Shown here in pieces: positions 1-9,410 of a stretch of 64,000 nt of DNA (its first letter is position 1; every line of letters starts with the position of its first letter). The position numbers and the translations under genes were made by a program. The stretch is from assembly GCA_026415035.1 (NCBI GenBank), contig JAOAHX010000005.1, forward strand, positions 62,001-126,000. Reading direction: 5' to 3'. This DNA comes from Thermodesulfobacteriota bacterium. GTDB lineage: Bacteria > Desulfobacterota > BSN033 > UBA1163. The notes beneath the pieces were generated by a model, which did no database searches, was not told where the DNA came from, and worked only from the letters and a program-made list of their open reading frames with translations.

Positions 1-199
1 CGAGCTCCCTCTCATCCGGTTGAGGGGTGATCTGTTGGGCCAGACGGATCAGCCGGTCTGTCTCTCCGGCCATGGCTGAGACGACGACGACCACCTCGTG
101 GCCCTGCTGTTTGGTCCGGATGACTCGTTCCGCCACGTTCCGGATCCGGTCGAGATCTCCGACGGACGTCCCGCCATATTTTTGAACGACCAATGCCAT
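1..199 (-). CDS. lysC: Aspartate kinase, N-terminal part (runs off window)
   Basis: The first 66 codons of an amino-acid kinase. It would phosphorylate L-aspartate in the first step of lysine, threonine and methionine synthesis in the cytoplasm. The product opens with the family motif KYGGTSVGD at residues 7-15 and continues with [14 protein letters not shown], typical of aspartokinase strand 2. The ATG at 199 is preceded by a clear GGGAGGGAAGG Shine-Dalgarno sequence. The catalytic remainder and the ACT regulatory domains lie outside the window. It is the last visible gene of the minus-strand run that starts with ftsH; tsaE lies 67 bases upstream. Confidence 0.9.
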   Translation of the reverse strand, partial: MALVVQKYGGTSVGDLDRIRNVAERVIRTKQQGHEVVVVVSAMAGETDRLIRLAQQITPQPDEREL

Positions 200-266
200 A
201 GCACCTTCCCTCCCTTTAAAAGTTCAGCCTCAAGGCTTCGGAGTTCATCCTAGGGAACCCAGACCT

Positions 267-767
267 TTATTCGAGAGAGGGTTCCAAACTCCCCCGGGCG
301 ATTTGGGAACTCAGGGTTTGGACCAACCCTTCATACCTCTTCCCCTGGGGGATGATCTCGATGAGCCGGGTTTTTGGACCGGCATATTGAATATGGATCT
401 CCAGCCGTTCCTTGGGGAGGAGAAAACAGGCCCTTTCTGCCCATTCGATGGCCGTGATGCCCTGCCCCTCCATATAATCCTCCACCCCCAGGGCCAAGAG
501 GTCCTCCTCCCCCAACCGGAAGAAATCCATATGGTAGAAAGGGATGGGCCCTGAATATTCGTGGATCAGGGTGAAGGACGGGCTGGAGACATAGACCGAT
601 TTTTTGACCCCTGCGCCCTCTGCAAGCCCTTTGATCATCAGGGTCTTTCCCGCTCCCAATTCTCCACTCAAGGCGACCACATCTCCCGGTCGCAAGAGAC
701 GTCCGATCTGCCTCCCGAGCCGGAGGGTCTCTGAGGGGTTTCGGGAGCGAACGACCACTTTATCCAT
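267..767 (-). CDS. tsaE: TsaE, ATPase of tRNA t6A synthesis
   Basis: TsaE is the P-loop ATPase that works with TsaB and TsaD to form N6-threonylcarbamoyladenosine at position 37 of ANN-reading tRNAs. The 166-residue product has the Walker A motif GELGAGKT (about residues 35-42), followed by SSPSFTLIHEY and the HMDFFRL strand usual for the family, and WAER near residue 110. Length is typical. tsaD is in the same window (58388-59398) but far away; tsaB is not seen. The upstream side shows no good Shine-Dalgarno sequence, so translation may be weak or coupled. It sits between the DUF151 gene and lysC. Confidence 0.93.
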   Translation of the reverse strand: MDKVVVRSRNPSETLRLGRQIGRLLRPGDVVALSGELGAGKTLMIKGLAEGAGVKKSVYVSSPSFTLIHEYSGPIPFYHMDFFRLGEEDLLALGVEDYMEGQGITAIEWAERACFLLPKERLEIHIQYAGPKTRLIEIIPQGKRYEGLVQTLSSQIARGSLEPSLE

Positions 768-863
768 TCAAAGGAGGTCTCGTTCCTAAACATCGAATCC
801 GAAAGCGATGGCTTCGGCGCTGCCGCTCTTCGCCTTGAGAGGCTCGACCTCCTGAAGGCCGAA

Positions 864-1337
864 TCAGGCCTTATATTTGAAGTCCTCTGGGTTGAGGCGT
901 TCGAGCCATTCCTTCAATTGATCGCCCTCTTTTTCGAAGTCGATCGTCCGGGCCTTCTCGATCACCTCTTCGGCCACGAAGATCGGGGCCTCTCCGGCAA
1001 GGGCGATGGCGATGGCATCGCTGGGTCTGGAGTCGATCAGGATCTCCTCGCCTTTCCGGAGGAGATGGATCACCGCGTAGTAGGTGTTCTCCTTCAGGTC
1101 GTTGACCACGATCTTGATCACCCGGGAGTCGAGGGTTTTGAGGACGTTATGGATTAAATCATGGGTCATGGGCCGATGGGATTGGACCTTCTTCAATTTC
1201 ATGGCGATCGCGTTCGCCTCGAAAGGGCCGATCCAGATGGGCAACCCGGTCTTTTCCTCAAGGTCCATCAAGAGGACGACGAACCCGTTCGATGTCGAAT
1301 CAAAGGTCAGGAATTTCACCTTCATCTCGATTAACAT
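864..1337 (-). CDS. DUF151 bifunctional nuclease-like protein
   Basis: A 157-residue protein of the DUF151 / bifunctional nuclease (BFN) family, whose cellular role in bacteria is not settled. Visible family marks are the opening MKVKFLTFDSTSNGFVVLLMD, LPIWIGPFEANAIA (about 33-46), RPMTHDLIHNVL and the conserved SRPSDAIAIALA near residue 104. The ATG at 1337 follows AAAGGAG with about 8 bases between. It lies 41 bases after the eRF1-like gene in the ftsH-lysC run, so it is probably co-transcribed with it. The family call is firm; nuclease activity is only known from other members and should not be assumed. Confidence 0.88.
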   Translation of the reverse strand: MLIEMKVKFLTFDSTSNGFVVLLMDLEEKTGLPIWIGPFEANAIAMKLKKVQSHRPMTHDLIHNVLKTLDSRVIKIVVNDLKENTYYAVIHLLRKGEEILIDSRPSDAIAIALAGEAPIFVAEEVIEKARTIDFEKEGDQLKEWLERLNPEDFKYKA

Positions 1338-1378
1338 ACGGGATCTCCTTTCATCCCCCTTTCAGAGGAGATGAACCC

Positions 1379-2518
1379 TCAGCGAAACCTCAACGAGGCG
1401 GCGACGTGTTCGTGTTCCTTAAGCAGCGGGTTGCCTTCCGCCCACTTGACCTCACCGTCCTGACGAAAAACGAACCGGACCATCTCCTCGCCCAAGTCGA
1501 CCCCTTTGGCCTCTTCTTTGCACAGGGGGCAGACGAAAGTTGTGGAAGAAGGATCTTGGAGGAAGAGGGTCCCGCACCGGAGGCAATGTCCTCCGGGCAA
1601 GTGGAAGGCCGCGGAGAGATAGAGGGTCTGGACCCGGCCCTGGTTTATTGCCTCCAAGACACCGTTGAGACCGAAGACCGCCCGGCCTCCCTGGTAGGCC
1701 TTCTCCCGGAGCTCCTCCACCTCCTGGAAGACCTTCTCCTTCTCCCGCTGGAAGAGACGTTCGTAGATCCGTCTCAAGATGGTGGACCGCTCCTCCGAAA
1801 AGTCCAGGGGGAAGGCATCGGTGATATGCTGTCTGACCCGTTCCGGGAGAAACCCCCTAAAATGGGCCAGGGTCCGATCCTGGCCGATGAGGACCACCCG
1901 CTTCCACTTCCCGGTGTCGAAGAGATTGGTTAACTGTTCGGCGACCTCCTTATGGTGTTTATTCCGATGCTCTTGGATGTGACGCTGGTATCTCAGCTGG
2001 GCCCATCCCCCCTGGTCGTGCCAGCCTGGGACATAGTTCTCGATCGTGGATTCCGATACCAGCCCTTCGAGGGAGATCTCGAAGAGCCTGGCCGAATCGG
2101 TCTCCACCATGACGGCGAGGGTGTCCTGATATTGGGAGGCAAGCCTCACGAGGGGCCTGAGGACGGGGAGCCTGTCGAGATAGAACTCATTGTCAAAGGG
2201 CATGAAGGAAGGGTAGACGAGAAAGATATCGGACCCCCTCGACGAGAAGAGGGCCATCCCGTCGATCGCCTCATCATAAGAACGCCGGATCAACCCTTCG
2301 ACGAACTTCTCGACCCTGGCCAGGTCCTCCTCGAATGCCAAAAGCCCCTCTTTCCCCTTGAGGAGTTCCTTTCCCCTCTTGAGTTGATTTTTGATGAAGA
2401 GACGGGTCCGTTCTCGTTGCTGTTCGGAATCCCACCGGGTGTTCAGATAGAGGGAGACAAAGGGAGAAGGCCCCTCTTCGATCCGGGCCAATTTGCGGAT
2501 TTCGTTTTTCATCTCCAT
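1379..2518 (-). CDS. Bacterial eRF1-like (baeRF / Vms1-type) protein
   Basis: About 379 residues. The middle holds the glycine-rich loop GWHDQGGWAQLRYQRH, which matches the GGx-x-x-R loop of bacterial archaeo-eukaryotic release-factor-like (baeRF) proteins, related to eukaryotic eRF1 and Vms1. The C-terminus has a CxxC-x(14)-CxxC zinc ribbon (HCLRCG ... FVCPLC). Relatives in eukaryotes release stalled nascent chains; the bacterial function is largely untested. I chose the ATG at 2518; an in-frame TTG at 2569 would overlap the nnr stop codon by three bases and add 17 residues of poor quality. Its position directly after nnr suggests co-transcription. Confidence 0.75.
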   Translation of the reverse strand: MEMKNEIRKLARIEEGPSPFVSLYLNTRWDSEQQRERTRLFIKNQLKRGKELLKGKEGLLAFEEDLARVEKFVEGLIRRSYDEAIDGMALFSSRGSDIFLVYPSFMPFDNEFYLDRLPVLRPLVRLASQYQDTLAVMVETDSARLFEISLEGLVSESTIENYVPGWHDQGGWAQLRYQRHIQEHRNKHHKEVAEQLTNLFDTGKWKRVVLIGQDRTLAHFRGFLPERVRQHITDAFPLDFSEERSTILRRIYERLFQREKEKVFQEVEELREKAYQGGRAVFGLNGVLEAINQGRVQTLYLSAAFHLPGGHCLRCGTLFLQDPSSTTFVCPLCKEEAKGVDLGEEMVRFVFRQDGEVKWAEGNPLLKEHEHVAASLRFR

Positions 2519-2565
2519 AGGAACCCCGCACCCGAAATCAATCCTAACAGACTTTCCATAGGGAA

Positions 2566-4116
2566 TCAAACCCTTCCTTGGAGGAGGTCGGGGATCTTTC
2601 GAATGAGGTCGGTGGCCACGAGAGACTTCTCCCCTAACTCCTGGGCCACCTGGTCTCCGGCTAAACCGTGAAGGTAAACCGATGCCTGAAGGGAGAAGAG
2701 GGTGTCATATCCCTGGCAGAGGAGCCCGCCGATCATCCCGGCCAAGACATCGCCCGTTCCGCCGGTGGCCAGGCCCGCATTGCCTGTCGGGTTGATGTAG
2801 ATTTCTCCCTTGGGAGTGCCGATCAATGTGCGGAACCCTTTGAGGACGAGGTAGCTGTGGGTGGACTGCGAATAATTTCGACAGACCTCCAGGCGTTTCT
2901 CCTGAACCTCTTTCCCCGTGGATTGAATCAACCTGGCCATCTCTCCCGGATGGGGGGTCAGGATGAGGGATCGGTTGGGAAGGGGGAGGAACTTGGGTTG
3001 GGTGGCGATGGCATTCAACCCATCGGCATCGATCACCAAGGGCAGGGAGATCGCTTTGATGAGCTTCAGGACGAGAGCCTGGGTCTCTTTGAATGTCCCG
3101 ATGCCAGGCCCGATCACCACCGCCTTCTTGTTTTCACAGAGTTTGAGGATGGGATGGAATGCCCTCTGGCTGAGGGTCTGTTTGGGGGTTTCGGGCATCG
3201 GTTCGGTCATGACCTCAGTCAGTTTCGTTTCCATGATGGGATTCAAGCTCTTCGGGATGGCAAGCGTGACCAGACCCGCGCCCATCCTGAGGGCCGCCTC
3301 GCAGACCATCGCCGCCGCGCCGGTCTTGCCCACCGACCCTGCGATCACCAAAAGGTGGCCGTAATCGCCCTTATGGGTATCCGGACGTCTTGGTATGGAG
3401 AGGACCTCGAAGATCTTCTTCCCCTCCAGGAGGTGGGTGGAGAGGTTTTCTTCCTCCACCAGCCTTTTGGGGAAACCGATGTCGATCACCTTCAGGGTGC
3501 CGACATATTCTGTCCCGGGGGAGAGGAGGAGCCCCACCTTCGGCAGTCCGAAGGTGACTGTAAGCGTTGCCCGGACCGCTGTTCCCAACGGCCTTCCGGT
3601 GTTGGCGTTCAAACCGGAGGGGACGTCGACCGCCACGATGGGGACTCTTTGACTGTTGAGATGATCGATCACCTCCCGGTAATATCCTCTGACCTCGGCA
3701 TCGAGGCCTGTCCCGAAAATGGCATCGACCAAGAGGTCGGCATATTCGACGTCCCGTCTCACCTTCTGGTACTCTTTTGAAGAGGGGGCAGGATAGATCT
3801 CACCTCCCATCCGGTGGAGGATGGTGTAATTCGTCTCCGCATCCCCCCGGAGGGACTTGGGATCGGCGAGGAGGATCACTTTGACCGCGATCCCCCGATG
3901 GACCAAATGCCTGGCGATGACGAACCCATCCCCTCCGTTATTTCCCTTTCCCGCGATGATCACCACCCGCTTTTTCTGGATCTCGGGAAAGGCGTCGAGA
4001 ATCGCCTCTGTTGCGCCCCTTCCGGCATTCTCCATGAGGAGGATGCCTGGGATCCGGTAGGTTTCGATGGCCTTACGATCGAGTTCCTGCATCTGTTCGG
4101 CGGTTGCCACTTTCAT
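2566..4116 (-). CDS. nnr: Bifunctional NAD(P)HX epimerase / dehydratase
   Basis: A metabolite-repair enzyme that reverses hydration of NADH and NADPH. The 516-residue chain has the epimerase domain first (about 1-215; GKGNNGGDG at 56-64, then DAIFGTGL) and the ADP/ATP-dependent dehydratase domain second (about 235-510; VVIGPGIGT, LTPHPGEMARL, GNAGLATGGTGDVLAGMIGG). This two-domain form and length are standard in bacteria. The start overlaps the acpS stop by four bases, so translation is probably coupled. No key motif is missing. Confidence 0.95.
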   Translation of the reverse strand: MKVATAEQMQELDRKAIETYRIPGILLMENAGRGATEAILDAFPEIQKKRVVIIAGKGNNGGDGFVIARHLVHRGIAVKVILLADPKSLRGDAETNYTILHRMGGEIYPAPSSKEYQKVRRDVEYADLLVDAIFGTGLDAEVRGYYREVIDHLNSQRVPIVAVDVPSGLNANTGRPLGTAVRATLTVTFGLPKVGLLLSPGTEYVGTLKVIDIGFPKRLVEEENLSTHLLEGKKIFEVLSIPRRPDTHKGDYGHLLVIAGSVGKTGAAAMVCEAALRMGAGLVTLAIPKSLNPIMETKLTEVMTEPMPETPKQTLSQRAFHPILKLCENKKAVVIGPGIGTFKETQALVLKLIKAISLPLVIDADGLNAIATQPKFLPLPNRSLILTPHPGEMARLIQSTGKEVQEKRLEVCRNYSQSTHSYLVLKGFRTLIGTPKGEIYINPTGNAGLATGGTGDVLAGMIGGLLCQGYDTLFSLQASVYLHGLAGDQVAQELGEKSLVATDLIRKIPDLLQGRV

Positions 4117-4499
4117 CGTTCTCTTCCCTCTAACAAGACCTGGGCCACGGCAAAGGGGCGGTCGTGGGAAAGGGTGAGGTGGGTCCTTTCAACCCGACAG
4201 GCATGGAGGATCTCCTTCGCTTTCCCGTGCAGGAGGAGAAAGGGCCTGCCGGAGGGATCGTTCTCCACCTCGATCTCCCTCCAATGGATCCCATGGCGAA
4301 GCCCTGAGCCGAGGGCTTTGAGGAAGGCCTCCTTTGCGGCAAACCGGGTTGCGAAGCATTCTGCCGAGTGGGCCCTTCGTTGACACCGATCGATCTCCCG
4401 GCCCGTGTAAACCCTCTCCAGGAACCGGTCCCCCCAGCGAAGCAAGACCCTCTCGATCCGTTCAATGTTGACGATGTCGAGGCCTGTTCCGATGATCAT
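4113..4499 (-). CDS. acpS: Holo-ACP synthase
   Basis: AcpS transfers the 4'-phosphopantetheine arm from CoA to acyl carrier protein. The 128-residue product has MIIGTGLDIVNIERIE at the N-terminus and the metal/CoA motif ATRFAAKEAFLKALGSGL in the middle, ending with LSHDRPFAVAQVLLE. I chose the ATG at 4499, which gives the standard MIIGTGLD start; a GTG at 4511 adds only four residues. The gene follows pdxJ by 22 bases and overlaps nnr by four. The pdxJ-acpS-nnr order is common in Proteobacteria and relatives. Confidence 0.95.
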   Translation of the reverse strand: MIIGTGLDIVNIERIERVLLRWGDRFLERVYTGREIDRCQRRAHSAECFATRFAAKEAFLKALGSGLRHGIHWREIEVENDPSGRPFLLLHGKAKEILHACRVERTHLTLSHDRPFAVAQVLLEGRER

Positions 4500-4521
4500 C
4501 GATATCCACACCGTCTTGGAT

Positions 4522-5301
4522 TCAACGCGGGGAGATGGACCCCGATGGGGGTCGGAACCGTTTCCCCGACTCCGAACCCGTCAGCCCTTCGCGAATGAGG
4601 GCGATCATCTCCTTGACGGCCCGTTCCAGCCCCACCAAGACCGCCCGGGCAATGATGCTGTGGCCGATGTTGAGCTCCTCGATCTCCTGGATCTCGGCGA
4701 TTCTCCGCACATTCGTATAGTTGAGGCCATGGCCTGCAGCGATCCGAAGGTTTTTTTGGGAGGCCACGGCGACGGCATCGAGGATCTTTTTGAGCTCCCG
4801 ATCGGCCTGGGCCGAATGGGTGGCCTCGCAATAATGGCCGGTGTGGATCTCGATGGCGTCTGCCCCGACCTCTTCACAAGCCCTGATCTGATCGGGGTCC
4901 GGGTCGACGAAGAGGCTGACGGTGATCCTTCCTTTTTTCAATCGCTGGATCGTCCTCTTAAGGTCCTTGGAGTGTTTGATGACATCGAGCCCTCCCTCTG
5001 TGGTCAGCTCTTCCCTCCGCTCCGGGACGAGGGTCACAAGGTCGGGACGGACCGAAAGGGCGATCCGGACCATCTCCTCGGTGGCGGCCATCTCGAGGTT
5101 GAGCTGGGTCTGGATGGTCTCCCTCAGCAGGCGAAGGTCCCGGTCTTGGATGTGCCGCCTGTCCTCCCGCAGATGGCAGACGATGCCATCCGCTCCAGCC
5201 AGCTCCACGAGCATGGCCGCTGCCACGGGATCGGGGTAGGCCACTCCCCTGGCCTGTCTCACCGTTGCCACGTGATCGATGTTCACCCCCAGTCTCTTCA
5301 T
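4522..5301 (-). CDS. pdxJ: Pyridoxine 5'-phosphate synthase
   Basis: PdxJ condenses 1-deoxyxylulose 5-phosphate with 3-amino-2-oxopropyl phosphate to give pyridoxine 5'-phosphate. Motifs: [17 protein letters not shown] at the start, [26 protein letters not shown] and [11 protein letters not shown] (near 193). At 259 residues it is about 20 longer than usual; the excess is an Arg/Ser/Pro-rich tail ([18 protein letters not shown]) that looks like read-through of spacer rather than a domain. The ATG at 5301 has AGGAGG upstream. It lies directly between folP and acpS. Confidence 0.96.
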   Translation of the reverse strand: MKRLGVNIDHVATVRQARGVAYPDPVAAAMLVELAGADGIVCHLREDRRHIQDRDLRLLRETIQTQLNLEMAATEEMVRIALSVRPDLVTLVPERREELTTEGGLDVIKHSKDLKRTIQRLKKGRITVSLFVDPDPDQIRACEEVGADAIEIHTGHYCEATHSAQADRELKKILDAVAVASQKNLRIAAGHGLNYTNVRRIAEIQEIEELNIGHSIIARAVLVGLERAVKEMIALIREGLTGSESGKRFRPPSGSISPR

Positions 5302-5352
5302 AGGTCTCGCCTCCTCTTTCAGCGTTTCCCCCCGTTTACCGATGGTTTCTTC

Positions 5353-6555
5353 TCACTCCGTTGCCCTTCGGATGGCATCCACGATCACAAGGGTCCTCTT
5401 CGCTTCGCGGACATCATGGGCTCGGAGGATGTGTGCGCCCTTCATCGCCCCGATGGCGATGCTCGCCAGGGTGCCTTCGAGGCGTTGATCCGGCGGCGCA
5501 TCGAGGAGTTTTCCGATGAAGCTCTTCCTCGAGGGTCCGAGCAGAATGGGTTTTCCGAGGATTCGCAGCTCCGGAAGGGATTGGATGAGGAGAAGGTTGT
5601 GCTCAAGATTCTTCCCGAAGCCGATGCCGGGATCGACGATGATCTGTTCGGGATCGACGCCAACCGACTCCGCCTTGCGAATGGCCTCTCTAAGAGAGCG
5701 GAGGATCTCGGACCAGAGGGAGTGATAATGGACCTCCTTCTGCATCGTCTCCGGCCTTCCCCGGATATGCATCAAAACGATCGGGATTCCTTCCTTTGCC
5801 GCCACCTTCGCCAGATCGGGATCGAAGCTCAGGCCACTGATGTCATTGATGATCTCCGCTCCTGCCTCGATGGCCCTCCGGGCCACCTCCGATTTGTAGG
5901 TGTCGATGGAGATGGGAACGGGAATCTCCTTGGCTAGCCGTTCGATAACCGGCAACACCCGGCGGAGTTCCTCGTCGGAATCGAGCGGCCGGGAACCCGG
6001 TCGGGTCGATTCTCCCCCGATGTCGAGGATATCGGCCCCCTCCTCCACCAACCGGAGCCCGTGGGCGATCGCCTTTTCACGATCGAAATAGAGGCCCCCG
6101 TCCGAAAAAGAATCGGGGGTCACGTTCAAGATTCCCATGAGGAGGGTTTTTTCTCCGAGGTGAAAGGTTTTCTTCCGACAGCGGAGGACGAAACGATCTT
6201 TCGTCACATTGACAAGGGTCTCTCTCAGGGTTTGGGCAAGCCCTTGGAGATGGGGATAGGCCTCCAATTTGACAATCAGTTTCTCGATCTGTCGGTGCGT
6301 CCCCATCAACAGCCCATCCAGGGATGGGCCGTTGCAGTCGAGGGCCCTTTTGTCCACCGCCATGTCTCCGCCGAGGCAGAGCATCTCCTGCTTGAGGAGG
6401 TTGGCGGTGCGGGGATCGATCCCTTCGATTTTGAAGTTGAAGTGGAGGGCCTTCCCCCTCATCCGCTCGATCCCAGTCGGATCGGCTCCCACCTTCTCGA
6501 TCTGGCGGACGGCCTCTTCGAGATTGAAGATCGGGAGGGATCGGACGAGTATCAT
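5353..6555 (-). CDS. folP: Dihydropteroate synthase with N-terminal extension
   Basis: Makes 7,8-dihydropteroate from the pterin diphosphate and p-aminobenzoate in folate synthesis. The TIM-barrel synthase occupies about residues 130-400: GILNVTPDSFSDGG, GADILDIGGESTRPGS, PISIDTYKSEVA, IINDISG, DPGIGFGK and GPSRKSF are all present. About 125 residues precede it (LFKIEGIDPRTANLLKQEM region), making the protein 400 residues against about 280 in E. coli; long forms of this kind occur in anaerobic bacteria. The start is near ftsH (102 bases, with a strong hairpin between them). The extension's function is unknown to me. Confidence 0.93.
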   Translation of the reverse strand: MILVRSLPIFNLEEAVRQIEKVGADPTGIERMRGKALHFNFKIEGIDPRTANLLKQEMLCLGGDMAVDKRALDCNGPSLDGLLMGTHRQIEKLIVKLEAYPHLQGLAQTLRETLVNVTKDRFVLRCRKKTFHLGEKTLLMGILNVTPDSFSDGGLYFDREKAIAHGLRLVEEGADILDIGGESTRPGSRPLDSDEELRRVLPVIERLAKEIPVPISIDTYKSEVARRAIEAGAEIINDISGLSFDPDLAKVAAKEGIPIVLMHIRGRPETMQKEVHYHSLWSEILRSLREAIRKAESVGVDPEQIIVDPGIGFGKNLEHNLLLIQSLPELRILGKPILLGPSRKSFIGKLLDAPPDQRLEGTLASIAIGAMKGAHILRAHDVREAKRTLVIVDAIRRATE

Positions 6556-6619
6556 CCTTTGCGAACCATCGCCTCTCTCCCCCTGACAAGGGGCATCGAT
6601 CGGGAAGGGGGCTTGCGAA

Positions 6620-6641
6620 GGGCAGGGATCTTTCCCTGCCC
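6620..6641. repeat. Perfect 9-bp hairpin between ftsH and folP
   Basis: GGGCAGGGA and TCCCTGCCC form a perfect stem with a four-base TCTT loop. There is no T-run on the minus-strand side after it, so it is not a classic terminator for ftsH. It may be a processing or stability element that sets different levels of ftsH and folP message. Confidence 0.6.
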
Positions 6642-6657
6642 AAGGGTCCTCAAGGGT

Positions 6658-8451
6658 TCATACCGCTTCCCCACGGATGATCCGGTCGATCTGGGTTCCA
6701 TCGAGGACCTCTTTTTCAAGAAGGGTATTGGCCAGGCGATGGAGCAACTCGATATTGGACTGGAGGATCTCCTTGGCCCTTTGGTAACTCTGCATGACGA
6801 TCGCCCTGACCTCGGCATCGATCAATTGGGCGGTCTCTTCGCTGTAGTCCCGGTGCTGCGTGATCTCCCGGCCGAGGAAGATCTGCTCCTCCCTCTGTCC
6901 GAAAGAGAGAGGGCCGAGTTTTTCGCTCATCCCCCACTCACAGACCATCTTTCTGGCCAGCTCGGTGGAGCGTTCGATATCGTTTCCGGCGCCTGTGGTG
7001 AGCCGATTTAAGACCAACTCCTCGGCAGCCCTTCCTCCCATCATCACGGCGATGTTGTTGAGGAGATAATCCTTGGGATAGGTATGCTTCTCGTCGATGG
7101 GGAGCTGCTGGGTGATCCCGAGGGCCCTGCCCCTCGGGATGATGGTGACTTTGTGGATGGGATCGGTTCCCGGAATCATCTTGGCCACCAGGGTATGGCC
7201 CGCCTCGTGGATGGCGGTGATTCTCCTTTCCTCATAGGGGATGATCATCGATTTTCTTTCCACGCCCATCAGGACCTTGTCCTTGGCCTGTTCGAAGTCG
7301 GACATGTCCACTCTTTCTTTTCCGAGGCGTGCCGCCAACAGGGCCGCTTCGTTGACAAGGTTCTCGAGATCGGCACCGGTGAACCCCGGGGTCCCTCGGG
7401 CAAGGAGGGAGAGATCGACATCGTCGGCGAGCGGGGTCCGTTTGGTATGGACTTTCAGAATCTCTTCCCTTCCTTTCACGTCCGGAACCGGGACCACCAC
7501 CTGCCGGTCAAATCTCCCCGGTCGGAGGAGGGCCGGATCGAGCACGTCCGGCCGGTTGGTGGCCGCGATCAGGATGACCCCTTCGTTCGATTCGAAGCCG
7601 TCCATCTCCACGAGCAACTGGTTGAGGGTCTGCTCCCGTTCGTCATGGCCTCCGCCCAGTCCGGCACCCCTGTGTCTTCCCACCGCATCGATCTCATCGA
7701 TGAAGATGATGCAGGGCGCATTCCTCTTGCCCTGGAGGAAGAGATCCCGAACCCTTGAGGCGCCCACCCCCACGAACATCTCCACGAAGTCTGAGCCACT
7801 GATGCTGAAGAAGGGGACGTCGGCCTCGCCCGCAATGGCCCTCGCCAGGAGGGTCTTTCCCGTGCCCGGAGCCCCGATGAGAAGGACCCCTTTGGGGATC
7901 CTTCCGCCCAGCTTCGTAAATCGCTTCGGATCCCTCAGGAAGGCGATGATCTCTTCGAGCTCATCCTTGGCCTCATCAATGCCCGCCACGTCGTCGAAGG
8001 TCACTTTATGCTGGTCCTTGGTGAGGATCTTTGGCTTGCTCTTCCCGAAGGAGAAGGCCTTTCCCCCGCCAATCTGCATCTGTCTCATAAAGAAGAGCCA
8101 GACCCCGATGAGGATCAACATCGGAAACCAAGAGATGAGCAGGTTCTGCCAGAGTGGGGTCTCCTCTTCCTTTTTCGCTCGGATGGTGATCCTCTTCTCT
8201 CTCAAGATCTTGATCATTTCCGGATCCTCTGGGGCATAGGTTCTGTAGCGCTTTCCCTCGAGGTCCTTCCAGGTGATGCTTCTTCCTTTCGTCTCCACAT
8301 CGAGGACGCGGTTGCCCTCGACGGCGTTGATAAAGTCGCTGTAACTCTTTTCGATTTCGGTCAGGCGGGGTTTGGTGAAGAGATTGAAGAGGAGGATCAT
8401 GATGATGAGGATGATCGCCCAGAAGAGAAGGTTTTTTAAGAGGGAATTCAA
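6658..8451 (-). CDS. ftsH: ATP-dependent zinc metalloprotease FtsH
   Basis: Membrane-anchored AAA protease that degrades misfolded membrane and regulatory proteins. Two N-terminal membrane segments (about 7-26 and 109-121) flank a roughly 80-residue periplasmic part. The AAA domain has Walker A GAPGTGKT (193-200), Walker [13 protein letters not shown] and the arginine-finger region RPGRFDRQV; the zinc site is HEAGH near residue 416. Length 597 is slightly short of E. coli because the C-terminal tail is brief. The start appears to be TTG at 8451 with AGGAGG eight bases before it. It is the first gene of the minus-strand run down to lysC. Confidence 0.96.
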   Translation of the reverse strand: MNSLLKNLLFWAIILIIMILLFNLFTKPRLTEIEKSYSDFINAVEGNRVLDVETKGRSITWKDLEGKRYRTYAPEDPEMIKILREKRITIRAKKEEETPLWQNLLISWFPMLILIGVWLFFMRQMQIGGGKAFSFGKSKPKILTKDQHKVTFDDVAGIDEAKDELEEIIAFLRDPKRFTKLGGRIPKGVLLIGAPGTGKTLLARAIAGEADVPFFSISGSDFVEMFVGVGASRVRDLFLQGKRNAPCIIFIDEIDAVGRHRGAGLGGGHDEREQTLNQLLVEMDGFESNEGVILIAATNRPDVLDPALLRPGRFDRQVVVPVPDVKGREEILKVHTKRTPLADDVDLSLLARGTPGFTGADLENLVNEAALLAARLGKERVDMSDFEQAKDKVLMGVERKSMIIPYEERRITAIHEAGHTLVAKMIPGTDPIHKVTIIPRGRALGITQQLPIDEKHTYPKDYLLNNIAVMMGGRAAEELVLNRLTTGAGNDIERSTELARKMVCEWGMSEKLGPLSFGQREEQIFLGREITQHRDYSEETAQLIDAEVRAIVMQSYQRAKEILQSNIELLHRLANTLLEKEVLDGTQIDRIIRGEAV

Positions 8452-8640
8452 TCTCTTCTCCTCCTTGGAGTTCCGCTTCAGACTAACACAAATCCTCTGT
8501 CAATTCAATATGGTGAACAGTCTTATGCCCCAATGACGAGGAAGGGAGGTGAGGGCGAGGGGCATTAAAATTTTTCTTTGAAAACAAAATGTTGGATGAA
8601 ATTTGGGGACGGGCTCTTCGGTCGGTCTCCTCCCCGCGCC

Positions 8641-8667
8641 TTGCAACTTACGAAGAAACCCTATAAA
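8641..8667 (+). promoter_or_regulatory. Weak candidate promoter of the Crp/Fnr gene
   Basis: TTGCAA (8641-8646) and TATAAA (8662-8667) with a short 15-base spacer, 51 bases before the regulator's ATG. A small inverted repeat GTTC-TT-GAAC (8677-8686) lies at the expected start site and could be an autoregulatory site. The rest of the 266-base divergent spacer 8452-8717 shows nothing else I can name. Confidence 0.35.
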
Positions 8668-8717
8668 TTAAATCGGGTTCTTGAACAGGGATCTTTTTCC
8701 TTAGCCCAGGAGGGAGC

Positions 8718-9410
8718 ATGGCGGTCGATCTTTTGAAGAAGTGCCCTCTCTTTGCTGGATTGACGGATGAGGGATTGCAGAAGGTCAGGGGCATTGCGGT
8801 CTTTAAGCGATCAAAAAAAAAGGAAATTCTCTTTGCAGAAGGTGAGGAGGCTAAGGGATTTTATGTCGTCCTCCGCGGAAGGGTGAAGGTTTATAAAATT
8901 TCTCCAGAGGGGAAGGAGCAGATCCTTCATGTCGTCCAAGCCCCGGACTCTTTTGCCGAAGCCGCCCTCTTTCAGGAAGGGACTTACCCTGCCTTTGCCG
9001 AATCGATGGAGGAATGTCAGCTCCTTTTTATTCCCAAGCGGGATTTCCTTCAGATGATCCAGGAGAATCCGCAGCTCAGCATCAATATGATCGTCTCCCT
9101 CTCCCAATATCTCAGGCGATTTGCCTCCCTCATCGAGGAGCTCTCGCTCAAGGAGGTCTCCTCCCGTTTAGCCAAATATCTCCTCGACCTCTCGGTTAAG
9201 GGGATGAGGGAAGGGAAGGCCCCTAACGAGGTGGAGCTCGATCTTACCAAGACCCAACTTGCCCTGAAGCTCGGCACGATCAGTGAAACCCTTTCGAGAA
9301 CCTTTTCGAAACTGAAGGCAAAAGGGGTGATCGGAGTCGAAAAGAACCGAATTCGTATCCTGAAAAGGGATGTCCTCGAAGAGATCTCCTCTGGTTTGAG
9401 GGTATATTAG
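8718..9410 (+). CDS. Crp/Fnr family transcription regulator
   Basis: A 230-residue DNA-binding regulator: cyclic-nucleotide-type beta-barrel at about 10-120, dimer helix around 125-155 and a winged helix-turn-helix at about 160-215. The recognition helix reads TISETLSRTFSKL, with Glu190, Ser193 and Arg194 in the E-x-x-S-R pattern that FNR-type proteins use on TTGAT half-sites. The N-terminal cysteine cluster of true FNR is absent (only Cys9 and Cys100), so it is not an FNR-style Fe-S oxygen sensor. DNR or HcpR-like roles are possible. The ATG has GGAGGGAGC before it. It is divergent from ftsH. Confidence 0.9.
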   Translation: MAVDLLKKCPLFAGLTDEGLQKVRGIAVFKRSKKKEILFAEGEEAKGFYVVLRGRVKVYKISPEGKEQILHVVQAPDSFAEAALFQEGTYPAFAESMEECQLLFIPKRDFLQMIQENPQLSINMIVSLSQYLRRFASLIEELSLKEVSSRLAKYLLDLSVKGMREGKAPNEVELDLTKTQLALKLGTISETLSRTFSKLKAKGVIGVEKNRIRILKRDVLEEISSGLRVY

